Shown: positions 49,279 to 61,817, counted from the stretch's first letter. The stretch is DNA of 64,000 bases from Cryptomeria japonica (GCF_030272615.1 NC_081406.1:267023692-267087691); one strand, 5' to 3'. Notes: a model not told the origin generated them from the letters alone. Translations and numbers: made by a program.

Positions 49279-51640
49279 ATGAGCAGTAGTGAGAATTATA
49301 TTAGTGACAGTGAACTGGAAGAAATTCAAACAAATGTTAGAGTTCAGTCTCATTAGACTGGAAATGTTGGGTGTGGGGGTAGACAGCCACCATATCCATT
49401 TGAGAGCCCTTCAAAAGTCTTGAAAAATATGCAAAAGGCCCTTCGAACCAAAAAAACCTCTTGTCCAACTTATGACAGCTATAGATACCAAAAGTAAAAA
49501 TTCAAGGGGGAGTAGGGTGTGGTTGTGTGAAAGCTGCAAGAAAATTTTTAGAGGGAGCTACACAAGGGTATGATCTCATTTCTTGGTTGTTACATGCCGT
49601 GGAGTTAAAGTTTGTCTAGAAATAAAGGAGGATGAGAAGTTAGAGGCTCATAGATTGCACATGGAGGCAGAAATGAGGTCTCAAGGTGTGACAATACCAA
49701 CACATTCTTTTGCAGTATACAATCACCTATGGCTGACATCCATGGTTGGTAGTGCTACTAGTGACATTGCCACAAGAGGATAGAGGAAGATTAGTGGTGG
49801 TGAGAGGCCAAGGACAGTTGCAAGTATGTTTAATGCTCAAGCACAAGATGCAATAGAGTCTTCCATTGCAAAATTCTTTTATGCCCATGCCATCCCATTT
49901 CATGAGGCTTGTTCCTCTTATTTCAAACAAATGATCAAAGATATAGCCTTTATTGGTCTCTCTTTTGTACCCCTAGAGATCATAAACTACACACTACCTT
50001 CCTAGATAAAGAATATCCCAAGGTTAATTTGCTAATGGAAGATATGAGGAAAATATGGATTAGGATAAGTTATTCTATTGTGATGGATGGGTGAAATGAT
50101 ATTACACATCGACCACTCATCAGTATCATAGTCACATGCCCAACTAACTCGTGTTTTCTTAAAGTCGTAAATTGTTCAAGAAAGCATAAAGATGCAGACT
50201 TAAAGTTCAGCATTTTGAGAGAGACCATAGAGGAGGTTGGGGCCTCAAATGTTGTACAAGTGGCCACTAATTCAACAAGTGTGTGCAAATTGGCTGATAT
50301 GATGGTGAAGGGTGCTTACAAGCACATCTTTACGACCCCACGTTGTGTTAATGCATTGAAAGACATAGGGAAAATAAATTGGGTGAAACAAGTCTTGGCA
50401 GAAGCTAAAGATAATCAAATATTCATTTGCAATCACCAAACCTCATTTGCTCTCTTCAGGATGATTTCAAAGGAGTTCCTCAAACCTATTGAGACAAGAT
50501 AAGCTAGTTACTTAATTTTGTTAGAGAGGATGCTTGAGGTGCATGAGCCTCTACAGTTGATAATGGTGAATTGGGAGTAGAGTAGAAGACCTAATTTAAT
50601 CTCTACTGAAAGATGGGCCATCAAACAAAGGATCCTTGATGATGATTGGTGATCCACTGTGAGGTAAGACATTGCTGATTTTATTAAATATTAAATATTA
50701 AATTGCTGATTTCATATTAAGTTTTAATTTCATTGTTCAATGTTTCAACTTTCAAAGTTTCTAACTTGCCAATTAACTCTTTTGAACTTTTTGTTTGCAT
50801 TTCGCACATATTTTTTCTCTTTCATCTCACCTATTGTAGATGCCATTAGATATGCTAATATGGACTCCTCTAGTCTTCGAGATATTATGAAACATTTGAC
50901 AACATGCTTGGAAAGATAAAGCAAACAATTTTGCCTAAGGATCCTACTTTGGGATTATATGAGCAACACATTAAGCCCATTGTGATGCTGCAATGGAACA
51001 CAATGAACACCCCACTTCATACGGTAGCCTCTGCTCTAAATCCCAAATGGTACACACCAAAGACTGGTAGGTTGCCTAAATGTGATGAAGAGGTGAAAGA
51101 AGGGCTAATGAAGGCCTTTCAAAATATGTATTCAGATCAAACGTCTACTATACATTGCACACAACGGCCTGCCTTCACAAATATTTGTGGTCCAACATTC
51201 AGTAAACCAAAGGAAAAGATAGATAGGACTACATTAGCTCAAATTGATCCTACTGGATGGTGGACATGGCACAGGAAAGATACACCACAATTGAAGTTGC
51301 TTGCCATTCGCCCTCTTTAATAGGTTGCCAATTCCTCTGTTGCAGAGAGGAATTGGTCCACATATGATTTTATCGACTCCATCAAGAGGAATATAGACTT
51401 ACCTCTAGGCAAGTGGAGAAGCGAGTGGTTGTGGATAGTGCTCTTTGACTTTAGGATCGTCAAATCCCAAAGTATTGATAGGCTCCATCTTTATGGTTGG
51501 ATGTTGATCCCAAAGATGTCGCTCAGGTTGATGAGGAGGCAATAGAGGGATTGGTTGCTATTCCATTGGATGAGGCAAACCTTAACAACGACAACTCGGA
51601 GAACTTCAATTTTGATGCAATGTTGAGAGATACAGATTAA
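49279..51640 (+). pseudogene. hAT transposase, broken
   Basis: DNA transposase with an RNase H-like core. ATG at 49279 (MSSSENYISDSELEE). A BED-type zinc finger follows at about 49515-49600 (WLCESCKKIF ... SHFL). The region 49805-49990 has FFYAHAIPFHEA. The DUF659-type core shows HRPLI-like HRPLISI, VTCPTNSCFLKVVNCSRKH, ASNVVQVATNSTSVCKLAD (candidate catalytic D changed to N or lost in TNS), HIFTTPRCVNAL and FICNHQTSFALF. A GT/AG intron is likely at about 50662-50839. The second part (50840-51640) has DEEVKEGLMKAFQNMY, GPTFSKPKEK and the hAT dimerisation motif NSSVAERNWSTYDFIDSIKR, ending NFDFDAMLRDTD. Several frameshifts and stops (near 49355, 50000, 50090, 50500, 50578, 50652, 51318) inactivate it. 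Confidence 0.85.
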
Positions 51641-51872
51641 GGACAGCAGTGTACTTTATTTTATTGTATTTCCATATCATAATTGAAAGTGAAACTTGTA
51701 GCCTTTGGGCATTTTGTTGCAACTTGTATGCTATTTTTTAATATCAAATGCATATTTTCAATGAACTTTGTAAGCAATTTGAATTAAGGTTTGAGTTCTG
51801 CTAATTTGTTTGACTTTGACTATCATGTGAACTCTCAATATAGCACATGTTATATATTAAGGTTCTATAATG

Positions 51873-52579
51873 CATAGTTTGAAGACTCGTGGACTCGCCA
51901 CGGACTCGTGAGTCCAGTGGCTCCACAAGTCAACTCGCCAAGTACTCACGAGGCAAGTCCTAGCGAGTCTTTTTGAAAGACTCGCGAGTCTTTCTCATGG
52001 ACTCGCATGAGTCAATTACACGGACTCATGAGTCTTTTGTAGGGACTCGCGTGACCTAGTTATGACGCCCAACAACATTAAAAAGTGATTTTTTGCATTT
52101 TTTCATTCATTTGCCTTTCTTTCTCAATGAAAACAGCTTTGTAGGGTTTAAAACTGCTACTACTTCTAGCTCAAGGCCTGGAAAATTGAGCTATATTAGA
52201 AGTGCAAAGAGGAAGATGTAGTCTTCTCTTTAGTTTGTTTATTGTTGTTTTTTACATTTGGAATTGGACATATCATTTTATGTAATTTTGTAAACATTTA
52301 TAAACTTATGTTGCTATTATACATTTTAGAGTTTGAAACTATGAGTAATGAGTATGAATGATGAAATTTCAAATATTGAGTGTTTGGAGATCATATGGCG
52401 TGTGTAATGTTTCAATTATGGCTCTTATGTTCTCTGAATGCATTAATTTCTTTATGTCTTTTTGTAAAACTACGATTTTCTTTTCTTGCCGAGTCTTTCA
52501 CGAGTCTTTCACAAGTCCGAGTCCGAGTCCAATTTTTTGGTTTGCTGAGTCCATGGCAAGTTCGAGTTTTAAAACTTTG
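51873..52579. mobile_element. 707-bp TIR element (hAT-like non-autonomous/MITE), TSD CTATAATG
   Basis: An exact 8-bp duplication ctataatg (51865-51872 and 52580-52587) encloses ends catagtttgaagactcg and, on the opposite strand, caaagttttaaaactcg, imperfect inverted repeats of about 40 bp. Both terminal regions are packed with gactcg/cgagtc words, many forming gactcgcgagtc-type palindromes. The centre has no coding frame. An 8-bp TSD and CA-start ends fit the hAT superfamily. Confidence 0.85.
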
Positions 52580-52770
52580 CTATAATGTATATATGCATGC
52601 CTTATCAATGTTATCATATGAATATTTAGAATTTCCCAATATATTTTAATGTTTTTCTATTTTTTATATAATCGTACCCAACCATCCCCAAAAATGACTT
52701 GAAAAATCGACTTTAGAATGTGTCCCCTCATCCCTTGCCATCCCCATCCCGAAAACTCAAGGTAACAGAG

Positions 52771-53485
52771 CAAAAAAACTTAAATGTCTAAGCTTTTGAG
52801 GTTGTTGGGTGTAATATTCCTTTCTAGAATATTTCAAATTTTTGCCCTAAAACAATACTCCTAAAAATGATAATGGCTTTGTCTAAAATTATGAATTTAT
52901 TATATTATTCATATTAATAATTTATGACATGATTCTGAAAATAAATCATATCTTGATTTTCTGCCATAATTCTCCTTCAAACTATGCTTGTATGTCTACT
53001 TTGAAAGTGCTTTCAGATCTGCTTGAATCAGAGGCTTTTGCCCCTAACTCAGTAGTGGCAACTAAAGGTTTTCATCCTTAACTTGAAAGTGCTTTCAGAT
53101 CTGCCTGAATCAGAGGCTTTTATCTCTAACTCAGCAGTGGTAATTAAGAATTTTTGTCGTTAACTTGCTAAGAGAATTTAAGGGTTTCATCCTTAAAACT
53201 CTTAATTTACCTTGGAGGGTTCTCATCCTCTTTCTTTGTAATTCACTGGGAGACAATTATAATATTTATTCCCAAATTACTGATTGCTTGATTGATTCAT
53301 GTTCCTCAAGAAAATGATCTCCCACATATGTCTTATCGTTTCAATAGACACAGCCATTCACATTGGAAGGAGTCACAACCTTTCCTACCCGATTTCTGCC
53401 CATGATGACTTTTAATTTAATTTTAATTAAATTGTTTTGTAGTCTAAATTGCTAGCATCTCCTTATTAACTTTGGTGCTGCCTTA
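52771..53485. repeat. Probable Gypsy LTR/3' region remains with an 82-bp tandem duplication
   Basis: An 82-bp unit starting ttgaaagtgctttcagatctg is repeated in tandem at 53001-53164 with few differences. The surrounding DNA lies directly 3' of the Gypsy integrase fragment and probably is its 3' untranslated/LTR sequence, possibly beginning tgtaatattcc near 52810, but I cannot fix the ends. Confidence 0.4.
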
Positions 53486-54190
53486 TTATGCTATTAGAAA
53501 CCAAGAGGGATTGCGATTTGATGTCATTGGCAGGGACATGGCATTCTGCCCTTCCCAAGATCGCTTGTCCTCAAGCATTTTAAAATTGGGATGATAAAAA
53601 ATGTCTACTGCTCAAGTGGTGTCCTTCATAGGTAGATTCTTCCAATTAATCAAATATTCTTAAATAACCTTATTTCTTAAATTCTTTTCTATTAGGTCAA
53701 TGATGGCTTTGGGTTCCACAATTAATTCTACTTTGTCATCAAGTGGGGGTAATTTTTGGCATGGTATTATATGTTGACCTAGCACCTTCTTGAGGCGAGT
53801 TATGTCAAAGATATCATGAATTCGACTATTTATTGGTAACAACAATCCATAAGAACCTTTGCTAATCCTTCTTATAATCTTATAAGGTCCATAGAATCAC
53901 AACTTGAGTTACTTTGCACCACTTCCCTTGAGAGAGGACTGTTTATAAGGTTGTAAACTTAGGAAAACCAAGTCTCCAATTTCAAATGTTCTTTCAAATC
54001 TATGACATTAACATACATATTTTGTTGATATTGGGCATGTTGTAGGTTTTATGAGTGTGTTTAAAATATCCACACCGTTGCACCAAGTTTTGTCCTCTAG
54101 GGACTCTACTATCTGTAAGAATCAAATTTCCAAATGATATTGCCTCATAACCATATAGTGCCTTCAAGGGAGTCATTCCAATTAACCAAT
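53486..54190 (-). pseudogene. Ty3/Gypsy chromovirus integrase C-terminus with chromodomain
   Basis: On the minus strand the fragment reads GMTPLKALYGYEAISFGNLI, TDSRVPRGQNLVQ, the GPYKI-like region, then LLPINSRIHDIFDITRLKK and IIPCQKLPPLDDKVELIVEP, followed by EYLINWKNLPMKDTT, a degraded chromodomain (Y-L-W core kept), and MLEDKRSWEGQNAM to TAA at 53488-53486. Stops and frameshifts occur throughout. It begins abruptly at about 54190, where unrelated gggacac-rich sequence adjoins. Gypsy chromodomains direct integration to chromatin; nothing here is functional. Confidence 0.8.
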
Positions 54191-54977
54191 GCTCCTTGGG
54201 GACACATCCCCTAGCCTCCTACCCTCATCCCCACCCCTGAAACATTTCGTTGACTTGGGGATGCCTTGGAAATGTCCCCTCCCCATCCTTGATTAATGCA
54301 AAAAATCGAGGATATCCTTGAAATGCACTAGAAATGATAGGGGACGACAAGGGATGGCCAATTGTCCTTAGGACAGCTAGGAGCCATCTAGGTGTCCCTT
54401 GATAGTTTTGTTTAAAGGGGTGGGGGTGGGGGTGGGGGATCCTTGTATTTTCCCTCTTTAATATGAAGGGGGAAATGGCAATTTTAGAGGTTTTGGGATC
54501 CAATAATTTGGAAAAGGACATGTGTAATACCATTAATTCAAAGAATGTCTATGTGTTGGTTTCCATTCTCATTTCCATTTTATGAGAATCCAATTCCATT
54601 ATTACACATCATGGGCGTACAGTTTAGAGGATCAGTTTTTGAGATCTTTGACTTGCTTTTGAGAACTTGAACAAAGAATTCATGTTATTACTGCTCAAGG
54701 GGAGCAACTTTGTGAGATTTTTGTTGTAGCTCTTGATCAAGACAAGTTTCCCACTTCTCTTTGAGATTGATTGAGGTTATGTCAACTTATGCAAAGAAAG
54801 AAAAAGCCAAGAAGTCAACAACGCTTGTGGGGTCATTTGCCTTCTGTTGCATGTGGCTAGAACAACAAAGGCAGTTGAATCAACTAGAGCAACAACTAGT
54901 GTAGCTCGTCACTTTGGAAGCCACCCTTTTGGATCTAGATAGTCATTCTGCTCTAATGCTTTTTCATGGTTTTGTTT
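54191..54977. other. Non-coding, left part resembling the hAT element termini
   Basis: About 54195-54440 is rich in ggggacacatcccc and ggggatg words like the ends of the hAT element at 48148-52770, including a gtggggg triplet repeat near 54418-54440. It may be a short hAT derivative that cut the Gypsy fragment. TIRs and TSD could not be fixed. The remainder to 54977 shows no recognisable gene. Confidence 0.35.
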
Positions 54978-55721
54978 TGTTGAGAAATTAAATTTATATC
55001 AGACTGATGCAATTCGTTCAATGTGCAGATTTCCCTTTCAATTCCGAGTATTCAGAATTTAATCATTCCAAAATATGAATGTCAACAATGATAATGTATC
55101 AAGGGCAGTGCAGGGGTTTTCTTCAAGTCTGAAATTCGTCGATCAAGGGGGAGAGAGCATTTATTGATTTCTATATCCTTCTCTCTTGAAATCAGCGAAT
55201 ATATATATATATATATATATGTTTAGTGGGACATGTTATAAGGGGACATGTCCCCACAATGTGGAGGCATGTCCACTCATAACGTGTCCCTTACATACCA
55301 AGGGATGTGAACTTTATTTATGTTAGTTAACTTAACTCTTAACCAATTAAAGTCGTCGATCTGTGCAAAACACATTATCAAGTTCGATTTATCAAATACG
55401 AACATATAAGTTTGATCGAATGAATACGATAATGTAAACTTTGATCTTGTTATATGCAATGATGCCTTAATGATCATTACACAATACAAGGCAAGAGAAG
55501 AATAGAATCTGATCACACACAAATTAATGTAGAGTTTCAATCAGACATAAGGATGACGGCTTGCAAAGTATTCGAAGTGATTATTCTTATAAACACAAGG
55601 AAGGAGTATGTGTGTATGTATGTCAGTCCACATAGTGGACTGACATACATACATGCTTATATATGTATAATCAATATTAATGGTCACCCTTATATCTGAC
55701 CGAAGCTACTATGCATCAACA
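54978..55721 (-). repeat. copia 3' LTR
   Basis: 744 bp with ends tgttgagaaatt and gcatcaaca. It is nearly identical to the solo LTR at 48402-49134 and contains the same (AT)n run, the gacatgt...acatgtc inverted block and a perfect hairpin at 55613-55653. Confidence 0.9.
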
Positions 55722-55753
55722 GTCCCTCTTAGCTAGGAAAGATAATCAAGTAT

Positions 55754-56047
55754 GAAGATATCACCTAACTCGTGATATTGGAGGATGGTTTATGAACATC
55801 AAGTCACATGACATTCTTCACATAAATATCCAGGTTATGGTATGTGCACTGACATCACGTCTCATGATGTCTACCATAACAAGTCATGGCATTTCCATGG
55901 ATATTACGTCACATAATACCCACCATGATCATCTCATAACGAGCATAATGATATTCAACTGATATCAAGTCTCATGATATCTATCAATAAGCCCAAGAGA
56001 TATTAACTATCATGACATGTCCATGAATATCAAGTCACATGATATTT
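55754..56047. repeat. Hairpin series in the copia 3' untranslated region
   Basis: Six imperfect palindromes share the plan gatatca-agtc-tcatgatatc: about 55757-55780, 55794-55816, 55851-55871, 55900-55920, 55961-55981 and 56025-56047. Spacing is roughly 40-64 bp. They lie between the RNase H stop and the polypurine tract. Confidence 0.75.
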
Positions 56048-56253
56048 GTCATGATAGTGAACCGATCATTGTAAAGTCGTCACCTTACAATGTCGGATGC
56101 AAGTGTTCATTATTTGAAAGATCGTCACCTTTCAATAATGTATATAGGGTAGGCCCATAAGTCATAGAGTCACACATATGACAGAAGAGTTTACACATTA
56201 AACATCTTTATTTATATTAATACAAATAGAAATTTAGAGATAATCTCAATAAC

Positions 56254-56917
56254 TTACATTTCAACCATACCAAGTTTCTTCCTGAAGTGTTCAACTTTCA
56301 CTCTGGGGAGCGGCTTGGTAAGAATGTTTGTTGTTTGATCACTTGTATTAATATACTCCAATTGGATCACATTCCTTTCTACCATGTCTCTCACATAGTG
56401 GTAAGGAATCTCTATATGCTTTGATCTATCATGAAATACTGTAGACAATTTGATGCAGCTTTGATTGTTACAGTGGATGATAGTAGGCTTCAGAGGCTCT
56501 CCAAATAATCCCACAAGCAGTTTTCGAAGCCATACTGCTTCTCTTGCTCCCAAAGATGCTGCAATGTATTCGGCCTCTGTGGAGCTTTGAGCTATTGAAG
56601 ACTATTTTCTGCATATCCAAGAAATCATAGCTGATCCCAAACTGAAGCAACACCCTGATGTGCTTTTCCGATTAGTCACACTTCCAGCCCAATCAGAATC
56701 AGAGTAACCATGTAGATTTAGATCAACATTTTTATATTTGAGTCCATGTCCAATAGTACCTTGAAGGTACCTCAATATATGCTTAGCAGCAACAAGATGT
56801 ATCTCTTGAGGTTCACACATAAACTGGCTCAAGGCATTCACTGCATAGTAAATATCCGGTCGAGTGTTAACCAGGTACATCAATGATCCAATTATCTGTC
56901 TGTAAAGAGTAGGGTCT
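56254..56917 (-). pseudogene. copia RNase H and end of reverse transcriptase
   Basis: Reads DPTLYRQIIGSLMYLVNTRP from the insertion point, then YAVNALSQFM, RYLQGTIGHGL, LHGYSDSDWAGSVTNRKSTS, SSTEAEYIAASLGAREAVWL-type sequence with a stop/frame change near 56600, HCNNQSCIKLS, FHDRSKHIEIPYHYVRDMVE and TNILTKPLPRVKVEHFRKKL, ending GMVEM. The RNase H acidic residues (D in SDSDW, E in the TEAEY position) are present except for local damage. It is well preserved relative to the copia at 27201-34621. Confidence 0.85.
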
Positions 56918-58423
56918 TGTTGATGTGTTTTTTATGCACATGCGAACACAGAATAAAATACCAAGGTATCTTATCCTCTCTTGAACAAAGTTATCCGAAT
57001 GTTGAAGATTTGCCTAAGGATCAATCGAAATAACTCCAAGGTTCTGGTATGTAGGTTCTCTACGTGTGGATAAGCTCTTGTGGTATGATGTGATTATGTT
57101 GGAATCACAAGGGGACTTACGTTTGTATGCCTGATTGCTTGATTTGTTGGAACTTGAGTCCTATCTACTCACCGGGATAATAAAGAAATAGCAAAAGTTG
57201 AAAGGCTCAAAAAGTCTACTCTTAAGGCCTAGAATGCAAGAAGATGGATGAATGACTAGTTAGAGTCCTACTGGACTAGGTCTCACCATCAAACTGAACA
57301 ATTCGACACCGGCTCAATGCAATCTTCTAAGGGAATTTTGAAGATGTTCAAATCGTTACACCATCAGACACTGATCACCATTCAAGTTAATGCATGAAAA
57401 TAGATGCGTAACGACTTGAGATTAAGCTCATTCATGTCAATTGACCACGCAGGGCGCACTTACAATCAGTAAGAAGCTAGTGGTTTGGATTAGGCGAATT
57501 CCACGCGAGTTCGTTTAGTAACTTCTTTCTTTCAATCTAATCGTTTACCATCTAAAACGAAGATTCAACAAGAAACCATGCATATTGCAAAGTAACAACA
57601 CACTTCACCATAGCTTCAATGAAAATGGAGTTCATTTACAATCAAGGCAACAATTTCTTGCCTTCTCTTCCTACTCTACTCTAATTTGCTATTCCACTAT
57701 TCTACCTACTAATTCTTGACTATTAGCTATTCTAACCTCTATTAACTAACTATTAACCTTTACAAATGAAGAGCCAAAGCTTTATATAGGGAGCTCTTTA
57801 CAATTCAATGGCTCTGATTGACTTAAGAATGAATGGCTAGGATTTTAAGATGAAAACCCTAAATAGGGTTTGTTACAACAAACTCCCCTAGCCAATGAGA
57901 AAATTACATTCAATATTCGAGAACCAATAGGAAACAAGGGTAGGTACATTGGAGTTTGTGCCTTTGTGAATAAGCGTGATTCACTGAATCTGGACATGCT
58001 GATGTGGTCCCTTCTGACTAGAGAAACAGTGACTGAGATGCCACCTTGTCTGGTACTTGCTCTATGATGACCTTGGTCGATCCCTTTTTGTCTTTGATGT
58101 ACTTGATGAGTGGCACACCTTTTGTTGGCTCTCTTGTGTTTGATGAAGCCTCTTCACGGTCAAGTCACTCCTTTGGTAGCTCACCTCCCCTTGAAGTGTT
58201 TATAAGATCTTTTTCCTTTGCCATCTAGTGGTTTCTCCATGTGGTAGAATGCGGTCTTTGAGGATGGTTAACTCCATTGCTTCCAACTCCTTGAACACTT
58301 GAAGTCCTTCAACTTGGAAGCACTTTGAGTCCTCCTCCATGCATTTGAGGTGTCTTTAATGATTATAAAACTTGAATAGGTCCTCCTTGTCCTTGTCTGT
58401 TCTTCCTTCTACTTGGTCCTGTT

Positions 58424-61400
58424 TGTTGTGACGTTTTCACACATCGCCCCATTGCAAATGGGGACCCCTACTTTTTAGGCCCTTCCGGTCTTTTGGCTTT
58501 GTTTTTTGGGTCTTTTCGCAACAGTCTTGTCAATCTCTCTACTTTGCAAATGTTTGGGGGTCATATTGGTCAAGTTTGCTTTTCATTTGGGAAAATTTGG
58601 TTAAGTCTAGGAGTCGTTTTGTTAATTTTAGGGTTTTTGCCTTCAGTCCTAGATTTTAGGGGTCTCTTTTAGGGTTTTGGAGAAACAAAACTTAGAGCTG
58701 GAATCGAGACCCTTCAAGGAACCTCCTAGTAAAATTTGAGCGATTTCTGAGCACTTACTATTTTTAGTAAGTTTCATTGCCTCCCAGATTGGTCTAATTT
58801 TGCCAAAAATCAAACTTACTATTTTTAGTAAGTGTTTTCCTGACCTATTTTGCCCAAACCTTGACATTTTGAAACACTTACTATTTGGGAAAATCTATTT
58901 TTGGCAGGCTCTTCATAGGAAAACACTGAAAACTGAAGATCCCTGAAGACGTTGAAGACTGAACGCTCCTGAAGATCATTTCTAAATCCGGAAGAGTCAG
59001 AAGGCAGACAAGTTGGATCAAAAAAATGGTTAAGTTTGGAACTCCTATTCCAAAAGAGGAAAGCATGCAAAATCATCCAAGTCCGGAAATTTACATCAAT
59101 CCACCAATGTCATCTTGATCCGGAAATGGCCTGAAATTTGACTGTCTTAAAATTTGAAAGATCTTCCAAAATCCAGAATTTGCATTATGATTCCTAGGGA
59201 CCTGAAACCACTCTCAAACATCCTAACAATATATATGAAATATAACTTAAAGTATAAGACTTATACTTAAATGTTATATTTCATATATATACATGTCTAG
59301 AATTGGTAGAAAACATCAAATTCCTCCTTCATGGCCAAAATCCGCCCAAGCACTCAGCTGGGTGCCAAAATGGAAGGGTCATGGAGGATTCAGCATTTGA
59401 CAAAATTCCTCCTCCACAGCAAAAATCCGCCCAAGACATCTGCATGGCGCCAAAGTAAGGTCAACGTGGAAAATGGAAAATATTGTGAATTCCATGACAA
59501 GGTAAAAAATCCGCCCAAGAAGGTCATAGGGTGGCAGAATGAAGTGACCTTGGAATTCATTGAAATGCATTGAATCCTTGGCAAGCACAAAATTCCGCCC
59601 TACTCCTCAGGAGGGCGCCAAATAGAGGGAGTCAAGGAAGATGAAGAAATTTGATGAATTCCTCCTCTGAGTCAAAATTCCATCCATGCTAGAAGCAGGA
59701 TTCCAAGAATTAAATTGTTCCAAGGCTTGGAAATGATGAATTCCACCATGAAGAGTGAATTCCATGCTTAAGCTTGAAAATTGAAAATTTGTCTAAGGCA
59801 TGAAAATCCAAGGGTCAAGGAAAAATGGAAAGTAGAAATCCCCTCGAGATTTTTTTTAATATTTCCATTTTTAGACACCAAATCTTATCAGAATCCGGAA
59901 AGTTTTGCAGATTTGAACTCGTGAGATAATTATCTATCTCCTGGACCCGGCTCCTAAACTTTAGGAAAATACCTAAAAAATAGGAAAGGTGGCAAATTGG
60001 TCAAAAAGCTCCCTGCGAATGTGATGAATTCAAAGAGCACAAAAAAAATTCCTTCCTCGAGAAAGAATTGCGCCCAAGAAGAAGAAATTCCGAAAAAAAA
60101 AATTGACTAAGTGATGGAAATTCCTTCCTTCACAACATAGTTCTTGGAAATCATGAAAATTAGCTAAGGCATGAAGAATTTCCTTCCTCAGGGGTAAGGA
60201 ACAAATTTCTTTTCAAAGGAGAATTCCCTCACAACATGAATTCCAAGCCGGGATGAATTGAAGGTGGAAAAACAATTTCTTGGCAAGGAAGGAATCAAGT
60301 ATGAACTGAACAAGAAATTTCCCTTAGGAAAAGTTTAAAAAAAATTCATTCTCGGGCATCAAATCACATCCAAATTTCAAAATTTTTACAGATTTGGATT
60401 CGTAGGAGAATTTTCTCTCTCCTGGACCATGGAACCCTAATTTGGAAATTTTCCTAAAAAATAGGAAATGTGCGGAATTGATGAAAACCCATCTTCAAGC
60501 AAGGAAGGTTGAAGACACTTCAAGAAAATTCTTCCTGAATCAAAATTTCCCTCTCCAACAATTCGAGGTGTGCAAGAGCGGATATACGACGGCAGGGTCC
60601 ACTTGCATGGCGAGGATCTATTGAACGCATAGTAGTATTGTGGTACATTCATTGCTGAAATATTTGACCAAATGGCGACCCAGTCATTGCATGTTGAATT
60701 TATGGCAGATTCCTTTTGCATGTAGCGCCGCATGTGGAAATGATGGAGCATTTGTGACATAATGGGGTGATTTTTGCATGGACGAATATTCAATGCATGT
60801 TGGGCGAATTTGAAAGAGGTGGTGCATTTAATGCGCAATGGATGCTATTTTGGGTACTTGTGAATTAATTGTATATGGGCATGATGGGTTAATTGGAGAT
60901 TCCCACCTTGTTGCATCTTGAGTGAAGAATCTTTTAGGGAAACCCTAATTAGGTTTTGCAAGTAATCATGGCTTGAGGCCTATATAAAGGGGTGACCCCC
61001 TCATTTGTTAAAGAGGGAGCTTTGTATGAAATTATTGCGATAAGTTTTTGAGAAAATAACAGTGAAACATTGTTCTTTGATGGTGTCCACTTAATTTATT
61101 TTTTCAAAACTTGCATGGTTTCACCTTCCTCACTTAGAGTAGAAGTTTATTTTCTCAGTTGTTAGATAAAGTGCTTTGATTTCAATGGAGAATGTAATGG
61201 TGTCTGATGAATTTCCAGGGTTCATACTTTTTGTATCTTGTTGATTGTAAGTTGCAGTGTAAAGTTAGCCTAAGCCACTAAACTTGTGCTAAGTTCGGTT
61301 GTGGACAATCATTTGGATTGCATTGTGTTTGGTATTCAAATGCACTTTCTCAATATGAAAATCCTTCATCATCCTCAGAAGATTGCACCGGTTCTTGCGG

Positions 61401-61817
61401 AGTTGTAGTTAAACTTGGCAAAGCAAAGCTTAGTTTATTTGGAATTTGTCCACCAGAGCACTATTCATTGTTAGCATTGCCCTTAGGAATAGATTTAGGC
61501 CTTTCTAACCCTTTCCCCTTTATTTTCAGTTCATTTTAGTTCGTTCGAAGTAGAGGCATCACAGATTCGCTATATCCGATGATGGAGTTCCAGCCACAGC
61601 AAATAAGTGAAAGAATGATGCAAACGTAAGGCCCCTTGGATTACCAATAATCACATCAGCCAATTGAGTCACATCCGTAGCATAAAGGAACCTTGGAGTC
61701 GATTTTTTGGACTTCTTGCAATCTTAGCATGCAATCACACTTTGATCAAGAGAGAGTGAACTGACCGTTAGGCAACTTTATTCTGTGTTCGACGTTGTCA
61801 TTAAAAACACGTCAACA
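58424..61817 (-). mobile_element. Inverted solo-type LTR (inner) of the same family
   Basis: Read on the minus strand it starts TGTTGACGTGTTTTTAATG (61817) and ends ...acgtcacaaca (58424), the same terminal sequences as the outer LTR. The flanks ctgtt (58419-58423) and ttgtt (61818-61822) fit a TSD with one change. Length is about 3.39 kb. Internal landmarks such as aactccaaggttc and gatgtgatta...ggggacttacgttt are shared with the outer LTR near 57030-57130. No coding domain is recognised. Confidence 0.8.
59300..60430. repeat. Diverged tandem array in the inner LTR (attcctcc / ccgccc units)
   Basis: Repeated units of about 65-130 bp contain aaatccgcccaag and a partner such as gggtgcc or gggcgcc. 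The clearest is ccgccctactcctcaggagg with its continuation (about 59595-59620), a near-perfect palindrome. Other cores lie at about 59340, 59427, 59513 and 60070. Two further perfect hairpins (acttactatttttagtaagt) sit at about 58756 and 58815. Confidence 0.6.

Larger units (their letters stand above)
48148..52770 (+). mobile_element. hAT DNA transposon, itself interrupted by two insertions
   Basis: A transposase pseudogene of hAT type (49279-51640) lies between candidate ends. The left end begins caatgttactagggacac (48148) and the right end, read inward on the minus strand, begins ctctgttacc (52770). Both continue into related gggacac/ggatgggg-rich sequence. Eight-base flanks ataaaaaa and caaaaaaa match at 6 of 8 positions in A-rich DNA, so the TSD is weak evidence. 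Removing the solo LTR and the 707-bp TIR element leaves about 3.2 kb, a normal hAT length. Confidence 0.6.

Noticed and set aside
51873-52579. gactcg-rich stretch as a satellite repeat
   Set aside because: It is confined by inverted ends and an exact 8-bp TSD, so it is a discrete transposon.
57870-60838. Short open frames of 60-130 residues within the nested LTRs
   Set aside because: No motifs, overlapping on both strands, lying in LTR arrays; chance frames.
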